DNA of 64,000 bases from Planctomycetota bacterium (GTDB lineage Bacteria; Planctomycetota; UBA1135; UBA2386): assembly GCA_016794425.1 (NCBI GenBank), contig JAEUHR010000020.1, forward strand, positions 1 through 64,000, given 5' to 3'. The translations under genes were made by a program, and so were the position numbers. Each line of letters begins with the position of its first letter. Within the stretch, counting starts at the first letter, position 1. Below the pieces are notes generated by a model. That model was not told the origin of the DNA, ran no database searches, and saw nothing but the letters and a program-made list of their open reading frames with translations. Shown here in pieces: positions 43,998 to 53,593 of this stretch.

Positions 43998-45992
43998 TCA
44001 GCGGCCGCGCGGCGATCGCGCCGGCGGAACGGCGCCCGACGCGCTGGTCGGGACGTAGCCGGCGGGCCGCAGCGTAACCTGCCCCTTGCCGCGGGTCATC
44101 GACCGCAACTTGGTGACGTAGCCCAACATCCGCTGCAACAGTGCCCGGCCGTGCAGGCGCGCACCGAGCCGACCGGAGGCTACCGACGCGACGTCGGCGC
44201 CCCGTGCGCCGAGGTCGGCCAGCACGGCGGTGGTCGCGTCCTCCGGGCACCAGAGCTCGAACTCGACCGCCGGCTCGAGCTCCACCACCTCGGCCGCCGC
44301 CAGGGCCAGACCGAGCGCCTTCGCCGTCGCTTGCTGCAGCAGCGCCTCGCCGGCCTGCGGGTCGGCCGTGGCCCGGCGCAGCGTCGCCGTGCAACCGAAC
44401 AGCGGGCCGCAGCGCGTGCCGGCACGCAGCCGCAGTTCGAGTTCCTCGCGCGCGGCCGGCGCCGCGCACTGGTCCACGACGTCGGCCGGCTGGTCGGGCG
44501 CCGCGGCCGGCACCAGTTCGACCTGGCAGTACGCCGTGCGTTCGACACCGGCGACCAGCGCCCGCACCTCGGCTTCGCCGCTGCCCCGCCGCGTGATGGT
44601 CTCGCGTCGGTCGACGCTGGGCCGGGACCGCTGGAACTGGATGCCGGTCCGGTCGCGCACCAGGTCGGCCGCGATCTCCAGGTGCAGCTCGCCCATGCCG
44701 CGCACGACGATGCGATCGTGGTCGACCTCGACGCGCAGCGTCGGATCGTCGACCTCGAGCTCGCGCAGCGCAGCCGCCAGCCGCGGCCCGTGCTCGGCCT
44801 TGGCCGGCTCGAACGTGACCGCCAGCACCGGCGTCGGGAAGGTCGGCAACGGCAGCTCGACCGGCGCCGCGGGGTCGCAGACCGTGTCGCCGGTGCGCAG
44901 GCCGAGCTCACCGGGCAACACGACGATCTCGCCGGGACCAGCCCAGTCGACGGGGCGGTGGCGGTCGGCCTGCACGAGCCACAGCTCGTCGAACGTGCCG
45001 CGCACCGCCGGCCGGCCACCGACGCACCAGGCGGCCCCGCGCACGAACGCGCCGCGCACGACGCGCACGAAGTTCCACACCTCGTCGTGGTGCTGCACCT
45101 TGAACACCAGCCCGCAGCACGGTGCGTCCGGTGCACCGGCGCGGTCCACCGCCCAGACCCCCTGCCGCCGGAGTTCGGCCAGCGACGGCAGCCAGGCGAC
45201 CACCGCGTCGAGCAACCAGTCGACGCCGCGGTTCCACAGCGCCGCGCCGCACAGCACGGGCACCACGTGGCCGGCCAGGAAGCGCGTGCGCAGCGCCGCG
45301 CGCAGCCGTTCCGGCGCGATGCGGCGGCCGGCCAGCGCGTCCTCGAGGATGCGTTCGTCGGCGAACGCAGCGGCGTCGACCACGCGCTCGTGCGCGGCGA
45401 GCAGCTCCGCCTGCAGCCGCGGCGTGTCGGCAGGATCCGGCCGGCCGTCGAACCACTGCACGGCCCCCGAGCACGCGTCGCCCAGCCCCGCGAAACGGCC
45501 GGCGCCGTCGCGCAGCGGCACGACGACCGGCAGCGCCGGGCACTCGAGCCGCTCGCGCAGTTCGACCAGCACCGCGTCGAAGTCGGCGCCGGCGCGGTCG
45601 AGCTTGTTGACGAACACGAGCCGCGGCAGGTCGCGCGCCACGGCCTGCTGCCAGACCGCCTCGGTCTGCGATTCGACGCCGCGCACGCCGTCGACCAGCA
45701 CGACGACGCCGTCGAGCACCAGCAGGCACCGTTCGACCTCGGCGACGAAGTCGACGTGACCCGGTGTATCGACGACCTGCAGCACGTGCCGGCCCCAGTC
45801 GACGCGGGTCGCCGCCGCCGTGATCGAGATGCCGCGGCGCCGTTCGGTCGGCATCCAGTCCATCGTCGCGGTGCCGTCGTCGACGCTGCCGACGTGGGGC
45901 TGCGCCCCGGCATCGTGCAGGATGCGCTCGGTCAGCGTCGTCTTGCCGGCGTCGATGTGCGCGACGATGCCGAAGGTGCGCAGCCGTTCCAT
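43998..45992 (-). CDS. Divergent elongation factor G paralogue
   Basis: Translational GTPase of 664 residues from ATG 45992. The G domain is intact: AHIDAGKTT (G1), RGISI (G2), DTPGHVDF (G3), NKLDRAGAD (G4). Domain III has GMGELHLEI, and domain V ends GYVTKLRSMTRGKGQ. Domain IV, however, lacks the EF-G hallmarks: after RRETI there is no QSGGRGQYG, no GGVIPxEYIPAV, and no HxVDSSE loop with the His that enters the decoding centre; Ala/Arg/Glu-rich sequence stands instead. Length is about 35 residues under the usual EF-G. It occupies the fusA-like place before rpsJ but probably is not the main translocase. A ribosome recycling, rescue or protection role is possible, unproved. Confidence 0.85.
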   Translation of the reverse strand: MERLRTFGIVAHIDAGKTTLTERILHDAGAQPHVGSVDDGTATMDWMPTERRRGISITAAATRVDWGRHVLQVVDTPGHVDFVAEVERCLLVLDGVVVLVDGVRGVESQTEAVWQQAVARDLPRLVFVNKLDRAGADFDAVLVELRERLECPALPVVVPLRDGAGRFAGLGDACSGAVQWFDGRPDPADTPRLQAELLAAHERVVDAAAFADERILEDALAGRRIAPERLRAALRTRFLAGHVVPVLCGAALWNRGVDWLLDAVVAWLPSLAELRRQGVWAVDRAGAPDAPCCGLVFKVQHHDEVWNFVRVVRGAFVRGAAWCVGGRPAVRGTFDELWLVQADRHRPVDWAGPGEIVVLPGELGLRTGDTVCDPAAPVELPLPTFPTPVLAVTFEPAKAEHGPRLAAALRELEVDDPTLRVEVDHDRIVVRGMGELHLEIAADLVRDRTGIQFQRSRPSVDRRETITRRGSGEAEVRALVAGVERTAYCQVELVPAAAPDQPADVVDQCAAPAAREELELRLRAGTRCGPLFGCTATLRRATADPQAGEALLQQATAKALGLALAAAEVVELEPAVEFELWCPEDATTAVLADLGARGADVASVASGRLGARLHGRALLQRMLGYVTKLRSMTRGKGQVTLRPAGYVPTSASGAVPPARSPRGR

Positions 45993-46044
45993 GGCCGGCG
46001 CCAACGTAGCGGCACCGCACCGCGCGCGCACGCCCGCGCGTCGA

Positions 46045-47187
<1,143 letters not shown>

Positions 47188-47257
47188 TCGGAGTCCTCCA
47201 TCGGTCCTATCGGCAGGACCGGCCGTTGGGCACAATCCGGACCCGACCCGCGTACGG

Positions 47258-48265
47258 TCAGACCGCGCTGCCGCGCGGAAGCGTCGACAGCATCGACCAC
47301 ACGGCCAGCACGAGTTCGCGCAGGCCGGCGCCGACGGCGCTGCTGATCGGCACCACGGGCACGCCGATCGTGGTGGCCAGCGCCCGGGCCCGGTCGCGCG
47401 CGGCGTCGTCCTCGACCTTGGTCGCCACCACGAGGCTCGGCCGGGCCGCCAGTTCGGCGCTGTGCTGCGCCAGCTCGTGCCGCACGATCCGCCAGGCGTC
47501 GGCCGGCGGCAATTCGGGCAGGTCGCCGCAATCGACCAGGTGCAGCAGCAGCCGCGTGCGGTCGACGTGCTTCAGGAACTTGTCGCCGAGCCCCCTGCCG
47601 CGGCTCGCGCCCTCGATCAGGCCCGGGATGTCGGCAAGCACGAACGTCGCTTCGCCGGGGCCCTGCGCGATGCCGAGCATCGGCTCGAGCGTCGTGAACG
47701 GGTAGCCGGCGATCTTCGGCCGCGCCTTGGTCAGCGTCGCCAGCAGCGTCGACTTGCCGGCGTTCGGCAGGCCGACCAGGCCGACGTCGGCGATCAGCTT
47801 CAGGCTCAGCAGCACGCGGCGCTCTTCGCCGGGCTTGCCGCGCTCGGCCGTGCGCGGCGTGCGGTGCGTCGCGGTCGCGAAGTGCGAGTTGCCGCGGCCG
47901 CCGTAGCCGCCGCGCGCCAGCACCCACGGCCGATCCGCGGTGTCGAGGTCCTGCAGCACGTTGCCGCGCGCGGCGTCGAACACGATCGTGCCGACCGGCA
48001 CTTCGATCACGAGGTCTTCGGCGTCCTTGCCGCCGCAGTTCTGCGCCAGCCCCTGACCGCCGTTCGCGGCCGCGAACTGGCCGCGGCCGGTCAGGTGGAA
48101 CAGCGTGTTGCAGTGCGTCGTCGGCAGCAGCACGACGTCACCACCGTCGCCGCCGTCGCCACCGTTGGGGCCACCGCGCAGCGTGCGCTTGTCGCGCAGG
48201 AAGGAGACGCAGCCGTCGCCGCCCTTGCCGGCACGCACCGAGATCTCGAGTTCGTCGACGAACAT
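47258..48265 (-). CDS. obg: GTPase ObgE/CgtA, ribosome assembly and stress
   Basis: 335 residues. The Gly-rich Obg fold fills residues 1-155 (AGKGGDGCVSFLRDK, GGPNGGDGGDGG). The G domain has GLPNAGKST (G1), YPFTTLEP (G2) and DIPGLIEGAS (G3). G4 reads ATKVED where NKxD is the rule, so guanine recognition is altered or relaxed. No C-terminal OCT domain. Third gene of the rplU-rpmA-obg unit, the usual arrangement. Confidence 0.96.
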   Translation of the reverse strand: MFVDELEISVRAGKGGDGCVSFLRDKRTLRGGPNGGDGGDGGDVVLLPTTHCNTLFHLTGRGQFAAANGGQGLAQNCGGKDAEDLVIEVPVGTIVFDAARGNVLQDLDTADRPWVLARGGYGGRGNSHFATATHRTPRTAERGKPGEERRVLLSLKLIADVGLVGLPNAGKSTLLATLTKARPKIAGYPFTTLEPMLGIAQGPGEATFVLADIPGLIEGASRGRGLGDKFLKHVDRTRLLLHLVDCGDLPELPPADAWRIVRHELAQHSAELAARPSLVVATKVEDDAARDRARALATTIGVPVVPISSAVGAGLRELVLAVWSMLSTLPRGSAV

Positions 48266-48318
48266 GGCGGATCCGGGCGCCGACGCTGTCTCGGCCGCGC
48301 GACGCGCGGCCGGCGCGA

Positions 48319-48570
48319 TCAGCTAGCCTCGACCGGGTCGACGTGGACCTTGCCGTTCGACTGGAAGCGCACGATGCCGGGCATCACGGCGAACAGCGTG
48401 TAGTCGGTAGCGCAGCGCACGTTGCGGCCGGCGTGGAACTTGGTCCCCACCTGGCGCACGATGATCGTGCCGGCGGTCACGCGCTGACCACCGTAGGCCT
48501 TGACGCCGCGGTACTGCGGGTTGCTGTCGCGGCCGTTCTGCGTCGAGCCCTGTCCCTTCTTGTGAGCCAT
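48319..48570 (-). CDS. rpmA: 50S ribosomal protein L27
   Basis: 83 residues beginning [17 protein letters not shown], whose N-terminus reaches the peptidyl transferase centre; [19 protein letters not shown] is the family signature. There is no Firmicute-type cleavable leader. Lies between rplU (35 bp) and obg (53 bp). Confidence 0.98.
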   Translation of the reverse strand: MAHKKGQGSTQNGRDSNPQYRGVKAYGGQRVTAGTIIVRQVGTKFHAGRNVRCATDYTLFAVMPGIVRFQSNGKVHVDPVEAS

Positions 48571-48605
48571 GGTTGCCTCGCTCTGTCGTGTGCGGTGGGT
48601 CTTGC

Positions 48606-48920
48606 CTAGCCGTGGATCGACTCGATCTGCACGACCGTGTACTGGGCGCGGAAGCCCGTGCGGCGGCGGCTGTTCTTGCGCTTGCGGAACTTGCCGATCA
48701 CGACCTTCGGGCCCTTCAGCTGGCGCACGACCTTCGCGGTCACCGACGCGCCGCTGACGTGCGGCGTGCCGATCTTGCTGCCGCTCTCACCACCGACGAG
48801 GCAGACCTTGTCGAAGGTCAGCGTGTCGCCCTCGTTGGCGCCGCGGCGCAGGTGGATCTGGATCCGGTCACCGGGCTGGACCCGGTACTGCTGGTTGCGA
48901 TCGTCGACGACGGCGTACAT
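48606..48920 (-). CDS. rplU: 50S ribosomal protein L21
   Basis: 104 residues from ATG 48920. [27 protein letters not shown] (core [13 protein letters not shown]) and the end [11 protein letters not shown] are diagnostic. The frame is open far upstream (to 50183), opposite in register to rne and not coding. Preceded by its own promoter (48950-48977), with a short leader of about 23 nt. Confidence 0.97.
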   Translation of the reverse strand: MYAVVDDRNQQYRVQPGDRIQIHLRRGANEGDTLTFDKVCLVGGESGSKIGTPHVSGASVTAKVVRQLKGPKVVIGKFRKRKNSRRRTGFRAQYTVVQIESIHG

Positions 48921-48949
48921 GGGCGGCTGGTCGGGTTGAAGGGCGCGAG

Positions 48950-48977
48950 ACGATAGCGACCCGAGGGGGCGTTTCAA
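48950..48977 (-). promoter_or_regulatory. Promoter of rplU-rpmA-obg
   Basis: Minus strand TTGAAA (48977-48972), 16-bp spacer, TATCGT (48955-48950). Located in the 110-bp gap after rne. Expected start near 48943. Confidence 0.65.
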
Positions 48978-49030
48978 GCCCCGAGGCGGCGCGCCGGGGT
49001 CGGCGGCCGCCCGGCCCGCCGCCGTCCGGC

Positions 49031-51142
49031 CTAGGCCTTCACGCCGAGCCCGGCCGGGATCGCGATCCGGGCTTCCTGGCCGTCGCCGGTCAGGAACCGG
49101 TAGTGCACCACGTCGATCGGGTAGCTCGGTTCGGGCCGGAACGCGATCGACTTGCCGACTGCGTCCTCGAGTTCGAGCGTCGCCCGGCGCTTGTAGTTGA
49201 CCAGGTAGTCGCTGACGGCCGGCGCCACGAACACCTGGATCACCGAGTAGCCCTTCAGGTGCAGCAGCGCGCGCACTTCGCGCAGCACCGACAGGGCCTT
49301 GCTCTGCACCGTGCGCGACCAGCCGGCACCCTTGCAGTGCGGGCACTGCATGAACACGGTCCGCTTCAGGCCCGGACCGACGCGCTGCCGCGTGATCTCG
49401 AGCATGCCGAACGGCGAGATCCGGCCGACCTTGATCCGCGCACGGTCGCCGCGCAGCGCGTCGATCAGCCGCTTCTCGACGCCGCGCCGGTGCTTCTCGT
49501 GCGACATGTCGATGAAGTCGATGATGATCAGGCCGCCGAGGTCGCGCAGCCGCAGCTGGCGCACGATCTCCGGGATCGCGTCGAGGTTGGTGCGGTACGC
49601 GGTCTCGTCGGTGTCGCCGCCGGCCTTGTACTTGCCCGAGTTCACGTCGATCGCGACCAGCGCCTCGGCCTGGTCGATCACGATCGAGGCGCCGTTCGGC
49701 AGGTCGACCTTCGGCTGGTAGAGCGCCTCGACCTCCTTCTCGATGCCGAAGTGGTGGAACAACGGCGTCGTCAGCGCGTGCTGCTTGATGCGCTCCGACA
49801 TGTGCGGCATCAGCTTGTCGGCGAAGTCGCGGATGCGCAGGAACACGTCCTCGCTGTCGACGACGACGTCGGCGATGTCGGGCGTGAACTGGTCGCGCAT
49901 CGCCTTCAGCACCAGGTCGCTCTCCTGGTAGAGCAGCGCCGGTGCGCGCGTGACCTTCAGCCGCTGCGCCACCATCTCCCAGATCTTCTTCAGGTAGTCG
50001 CGGTCGCGCTGCAGGTCGGCGAGGCTCTTGTTGATGCCGGCGGTCCTGACGATGAAGCCGATGCCGCCGTGGCCGGTCTCGTCGAGCTCGCGCACGATCT
50101 TCTTCAGGCGCTTGCGCTCGCGGCCGTCCTCGATCTTCCGCGACACGCCGCATTTCGGCAGGCTCGGCATCAGCACGAGGCACCGGCCGGGCAGCGACAC
50201 GTAGGTGGTCAGCGTCGGCCCCTTGCTGCCGATGCCTTCCTTGGTGATCTGCACCACGACCTCCTGCCCTTTCTTCAGCAGCTGGTCGATCGTCGGCCGC
50301 GCGCGGTTGCCGCGCCGCTCGCCGCGGTCGCCGCGCTGGTCGCGCCGGTCGCGACGCTTGTTGCCGCGCCGCGAACGGCGGCCGCCGCCGTCCTCGCCCT
50401 GACCGTTGGCTGCGCCAGGGGCCGGCTCGCCGCCCTCCGCGCCGGTCTCGCCGCCCGCGGCGGGCTTCGGTTCGGCGTCGCCGGCCGATTCGACCGGCAG
50501 TTCCGGTACGTCGCTGTCGTCGGCGCCGTCGCCAGCGTCCGGATCGGCGGCGGCCATCGCCAGCGGGCGTTCGCCGTCGATGCCGTGGCCGAAGCCGGGG
50601 GCATCGGGCGGCGGCTCGTCGGCCGGCGGCTCGCTGGCCGGGTCGGCGGGCTCGAACGGCGCCTCGTCCTCGCCGCCGTCGTTGTCCTCGCCGTCGTCGT
50701 CGCCGTGCGCGCTGCCGTCGCCGACCTCGGTCACCCCTTCGCCTTCGCCCTCGCCGACGGTGGGTTCGGCCGCCTCGTCGGCCGGCGCCGCCGCGCCGGG
50801 CGCCGCGTCGTCGTCCTCGTCGTCGTCGGCCAGCGCCTGCTGCATCGACTCGGGCCCGTCGTCGACGTCGACGCGGGCGCGGCCCTCGATGACGTCGTCG
50901 AGCAGGAAATCGGGCCGCCCGTAGGCCGGCAGCACGTCGGACACGTGCAGGAAGCCGTTGACCCGGCCACCGAACGCGACGAACGCCGCGCCGATGCTCG
51001 GCTCGATGTTGACGACCTTGCCCTTGTAGATGTTACCGAGGTAGGCCTCGCGGCTGGCCAACTCGACGTGCAGCTCCTGCAGCACGCCGTCCTCCACCAC
51101 CGCGATCCGGGACTCCTCCGGATCGATGGCGTTGATGAGCAT
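49031..51142 (-). CDS. rne: Ribonuclease E/G with a large disordered insertion in the S1 domain
   Basis: Endoribonuclease for mRNA decay and rRNA/tRNA processing, 703 residues from ATG 51142. Residues 1-84 and 285-330 together make the S1 domain. They are split by about 200 residues of low complexity: an acidic Asp/Glu/Pro/Ala part (85-250), then an Arg-rich stretch (254-282). The catalytic part has the AIDVNSGK metal site (about residue 450) and IIIDFIDM, then the zinc-link CPHCKG (about 605). There is no long C-terminal degradosome tail, so the insertion may carry RNA- or partner-binding instead. An ATG at 51184 would add 14 basic residues and lies in a leader hairpin loop. Upstream of rplU, as in many bacteria. 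Confidence 0.94.
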   Translation of the reverse strand: MLINAIDPEESRIAVVEDGVLQELHVELASREAYLGNIYKGKVVNIEPSIGAAFVAFGGRVNGFLHVSDVLPAYGRPDFLLDDVIEGRARVDVDDGPESMQQALADDDEDDDAAPGAAAPADEAAEPTVGEGEGEGVTEVGDGSAHGDDDGEDNDGGEDEAPFEPADPASEPPADEPPPDAPGFGHGIDGERPLAMAAADPDAGDGADDSDVPELPVESAGDAEPKPAAGGETGAEGGEPAPGAANGQGEDGGGRRSRRGNKRRDRRDQRGDRGERRGNRARPTIDQLLKKGQEVVVQITKEGIGSKGPTLTTYVSLPGRCLVLMPSLPKCGVSRKIEDGRERKRLKKIVRELDETGHGGIGFIVRTAGINKSLADLQRDRDYLKKIWEMVAQRLKVTRAPALLYQESDLVLKAMRDQFTPDIADVVVDSEDVFLRIRDFADKLMPHMSERIKQHALTTPLFHHFGIEKEVEALYQPKVDLPNGASIVIDQAEALVAIDVNSGKYKAGGDTDETAYRTNLDAIPEIVRQLRLRDLGGLIIIDFIDMSHEKHRRGVEKRLIDALRGDRARIKVGRISPFGMLEITRQRVGPGLKRTVFMQCPHCKGAGWSRTVQSKALSVLREVRALLHLKGYSVIQVFVAPAVSDYLVNYKRRATLELEDAVGKSIAFRPEPSYPIDVVHYRFLTGDGQEARIAIPAGLGVKA

Positions 51143-51480
51143 CCTCTTCAAGCGGAACTTCCTTTTGCGCAACGTCGCCGGCATGGCCGGCGACCCCTGG
51201 AGAGCCGAGCCCCGTGGCGCGACGGCGAACGGCCAAACGAGCCGTTCCAGCCTCGTCCGCAGCCTTCAGGCGCTCGGGCATCTGCGGGAAGACGAACGAT
51301 GGGGACTCGCACTGCGCCGCGGCCGTCGAGCTGCACGCGAACGTGCCGGCCCGACGCTGCGTCGGGTGCGGTGGCTCTTGGCGTGCGACGGGCATGTCGA
51401 GTCCTGGAGGGGTCCACGGCCGGGCGCCGACGCGGGATCGCGGGGCCACCCGACCGCGCTTCCCGACCGTGGGAAGCGCG
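51143..51480 (-). promoter_or_regulatory. Long structured 5' leader of rne (no gene in 51143-51600)
   Basis: This 458-bp gap holds no credible gene. From the promoter at 51484-51512 the rne leader is about 335 nt. Hairpins seen: CGCGCTTCCC/GGGAAGCGCG (10 bp, 51455-51464 with 51471-51480) at the very 5' end of the transcript; CCCGACG/CGTCGGG (7 bp, 51350-51366); and GTCGCCGG/CCGGCGAC (8 bp, 51174-51194) 32 nt before the ATG, with an alternative ATG in its loop. Upstream of the promoter lies only the pilQ terminator hairpin. Confidence 0.6.
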
Positions 51481-51483
51481 CGG

Positions 51484-51512
51484 AGCATACGGGCCCGACG
51501 GTCGAGGCTCAA
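51484..51512 (-). promoter_or_regulatory. Promoter of rne
   Basis: Minus strand TTGAGC (51512-51507), 17-bp spacer, TATGCT (51489-51484). Predicted start near 51477, so the mRNA would begin within the 10-bp hairpin at 51455-51480. Confidence 0.66.
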
Positions 51513-51548
51513 CGTCGCACTCGGGCGCGAACGGATGCCAAACGGCGA

Positions 51549-51580
51549 ACGCCCGCGGGCTCCGGTGAGGCCGCGGGCGT
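51549..51580 (-). terminator. Terminator-like hairpin after pilQ
   Basis: A 10-bp perfect stem (51549-51558 with 51571-51580; CGCCCGCGG/CCGCGGGCG core) 20 bp after the pilQ stop. On the minus strand it is followed by TTCGCCGTTT, a broken T-run, so termination may be partial. Confidence 0.55.
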
Positions 51581-51600
51581 GCGAGGGTCGACGGCAGCGC

Positions 51601-53451
51601 TCAGTTGCTGCTGCCGAAGATCGCTTCGCGCTGCTGCGCGATGCTCGACCGGTGGTCGCGGACGCGCTCCATCAGGGCGCGCTGCAGCGACGCTTCCTGG
51701 TCCTCCGGGCTGCGGATGACCTGCGGCGTGATGAACACCAGCAGCGTCGACGTGGTCTCCTGCTTGGTCTTGCCCTTGAACAGGTAGCCCAGCAGCGGGA
51801 TGTCGCCGAGCAGCGGCAGCTTGGTGACGGTCTCGCTCTCCGACTTGGTCTTCAGGCCGCCGAGCACGGCGGTCTGGCCCGAGCGCAGCAGCACCGTCGT
51901 CGCCAGCGTGCTGGAGGCGACGCGCGGCAGCGCGATCGTGCCTTCCTGACCGCCGGTGCCGACCGTGAACACGTCGAAGCCGGCCGGCGCCAGCGACGTA
52001 GCGCCGGTGCCCGTCAGCGCGGTGCGCTGCGGGATGACTTCCATCATGACCTTGTCGGTGCCCGGCACCAGGTGCGGCGTGGCCAGCAGCTGGAAGCCGA
52101 CGTTGACCGGCGACTCGTCGCCCTCTTCGAGCGCGAGCAGCAGACCACCGGCCTGACCCTGTTCGACGCGGGCCTGCGCGTAGCGCACCGCCTCACCGAC
52201 GAAGATCGTCGCGGTCTGGTGGTCGAGCGCCGTGATCTGCGGCGCCTGCACGATCTCCGAGCGGGCGTCCTTCTTCAGCAGGCGCAGCGTCGCCGTGACC
52301 TGCTGCAGGTTCAGCGCGCCGAACACGACGTTCGGGATCGTCGTCTGCGCCGGCAGGTTGCCGAGGCCGGCGCCGTCCGCGAACGGACCGGTGCCGGTCT
52401 CGTTGGCGATGATGCTGTCGTCCCAGCCGCCGGCGCCGAGGTCGAACGGCAACCGGGTCGGGATCTGGCCGAGGCCGAGGCTCGCGGTCCAGCCGCTGCC
52501 GCCCGGCGAGATGCCGATGTCGAGCACGTCCTCGTTGCTGGTCGTGACGAACTTGACGTCCAGTTGGATCTGCGACGGCTCGACGTCGATCATCGCGATC
52601 GTCTTCTTGACGCTCTCGACGACCGGACGCGTGTCCTTGACCATGATCGCGTTGGTCTCCTCGATGTACTCGAGGCTGCCGATGTCCGGCGTGATCATGC
52701 TCTGCAGCGTGTCCAGCAGCGTGAACTGGATCTCACCCTTGGCGAGCTGCTGCTTGCCGCGCTTGTTCTCGATGTAGTCCGACGTGATGAACGGCACGTA
52801 GACCGAGGCAGGCCGCACGAACCGCAGCGGGATGGTCTCGGTGGCGAGGTCCTGCTGGATGTTCGACGCCGGCACCACGCGCAGGATGCCGCGCTCCTCC
52901 TCGACGACCACGAAGCCCAGCGTCTTGACCGACGCGTCGAGCGCGTCGCGCCACGGGATGTTCTTCAGGCGCACCGTGATCGTGCCCTTGACCTCGGGCG
53001 CGACGACGATGTTGGCACCGGAGATCTTGGCGATCGTGTCGATGACCTTCTGGATGTCCGTGTTCTCGAACGCGAAGTAGACGCGCGGCGGCTTCTCGAC
53101 CTTCAGCACGCCACCGTCGTCCTCGGTCACGATGCAGCCGGCCTGCTCGGCGACCAGCGTCAGCGCCTGGCGCCAGTGCACGTCCTGCAGGTCGATCGTC
53201 ACGGTCGCCTCGACGGTGGCGTCCATGATGATGTTGACGTTCGCCTTCTTGCGGATGCTGGTGACGACGTCGCGGAGGTCGCGGTCCTTCAGCTTCAGGG
53301 TCAACCGGCTCGCCCGGTCCCCTTCCGCCTCGGAGCGGATCTCCTCCTTGCCCTGCGCGTCCTTCGGCGCGCCTTCCTGCTGGGCAGGAGCGGTCGCGAA
53401 CGACACGCACCACGCCAGCGCGCAGATGATCCCATTCCTGACTGCCTGCAT
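51601..53451 (-). CDS. pilQ: Type IV pilus secretin PilQ
   Basis: Outer-membrane channel for the pilus, 616 residues from ATG 53451 behind GGAGAAGGA. Signal peptide ends near TAPAQQ. An STN/N-domain (DLRDVVTSIRKKANVNI, about 55-110) and a second N-domain (about 115-190) precede the secretin core. VGEAVRYAQARV, LRSGQTAVLGGL and the gate signature LLGDIPLLGYLFKGK followed by TLLVFITPQVI close it. No AMIN domains are seen, so it is shorter than proteobacterial PilQ. Last gene of the pilM-N-O-Q unit, 142 bp after pilO. Confidence 0.95.
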   Translation of the reverse strand: MQAVRNGIICALAWCVSFATAPAQQEGAPKDAQGKEEIRSEAEGDRASRLTLKLKDRDLRDVVTSIRKKANVNIIMDATVEATVTIDLQDVHWRQALTLVAEQAGCIVTEDDGGVLKVEKPPRVYFAFENTDIQKVIDTIAKISGANIVVAPEVKGTITVRLKNIPWRDALDASVKTLGFVVVEEERGILRVVPASNIQQDLATETIPLRFVRPASVYVPFITSDYIENKRGKQQLAKGEIQFTLLDTLQSMITPDIGSLEYIEETNAIMVKDTRPVVESVKKTIAMIDVEPSQIQLDVKFVTTSNEDVLDIGISPGGSGWTASLGLGQIPTRLPFDLGAGGWDDSIIANETGTGPFADGAGLGNLPAQTTIPNVVFGALNLQQVTATLRLLKKDARSEIVQAPQITALDHQTATIFVGEAVRYAQARVEQGQAGGLLLALEEGDESPVNVGFQLLATPHLVPGTDKVMMEVIPQRTALTGTGATSLAPAGFDVFTVGTGGQEGTIALPRVASSTLATTVLLRSGQTAVLGGLKTKSESETVTKLPLLGDIPLLGYLFKGKTKQETTSTLLVFITPQVIRSPEDQEASLQRALMERVRDHRSSIAQQREAIFGSSN

Positions 53452-53494
53452 CGTTCGTCCTTCTCCCTCGCGGGGACTTCGTTGGATTCGCCGT

Positions 53495-53517
53495 GGCCGG
53501 TCCTCGTGGTACCGGCC
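53495..53517 (-). other. Hairpin between pilO and pilQ
   Basis: GGCCGGT, 9-nt loop, ACCGGCC, 44 bp before the pilQ ATG. No T-run follows. It could be an attenuator or processing site setting pilQ expression apart from pilMNO. Confidence 0.4.
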
Positions 53518-53593
53518 GGAGTGCCTCTTCCTCATCGAACGACCCGTGCCGGCGGCTTGAGCGAACTCGTCGCGCCGCCGCCGCCGCGGGCCC

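Noticed and set aside
43998..45992. Calling the gene canonical fusA
   Set aside because: Position suggests it, but the domain IV tip motifs are missing; kept as a paralogue.
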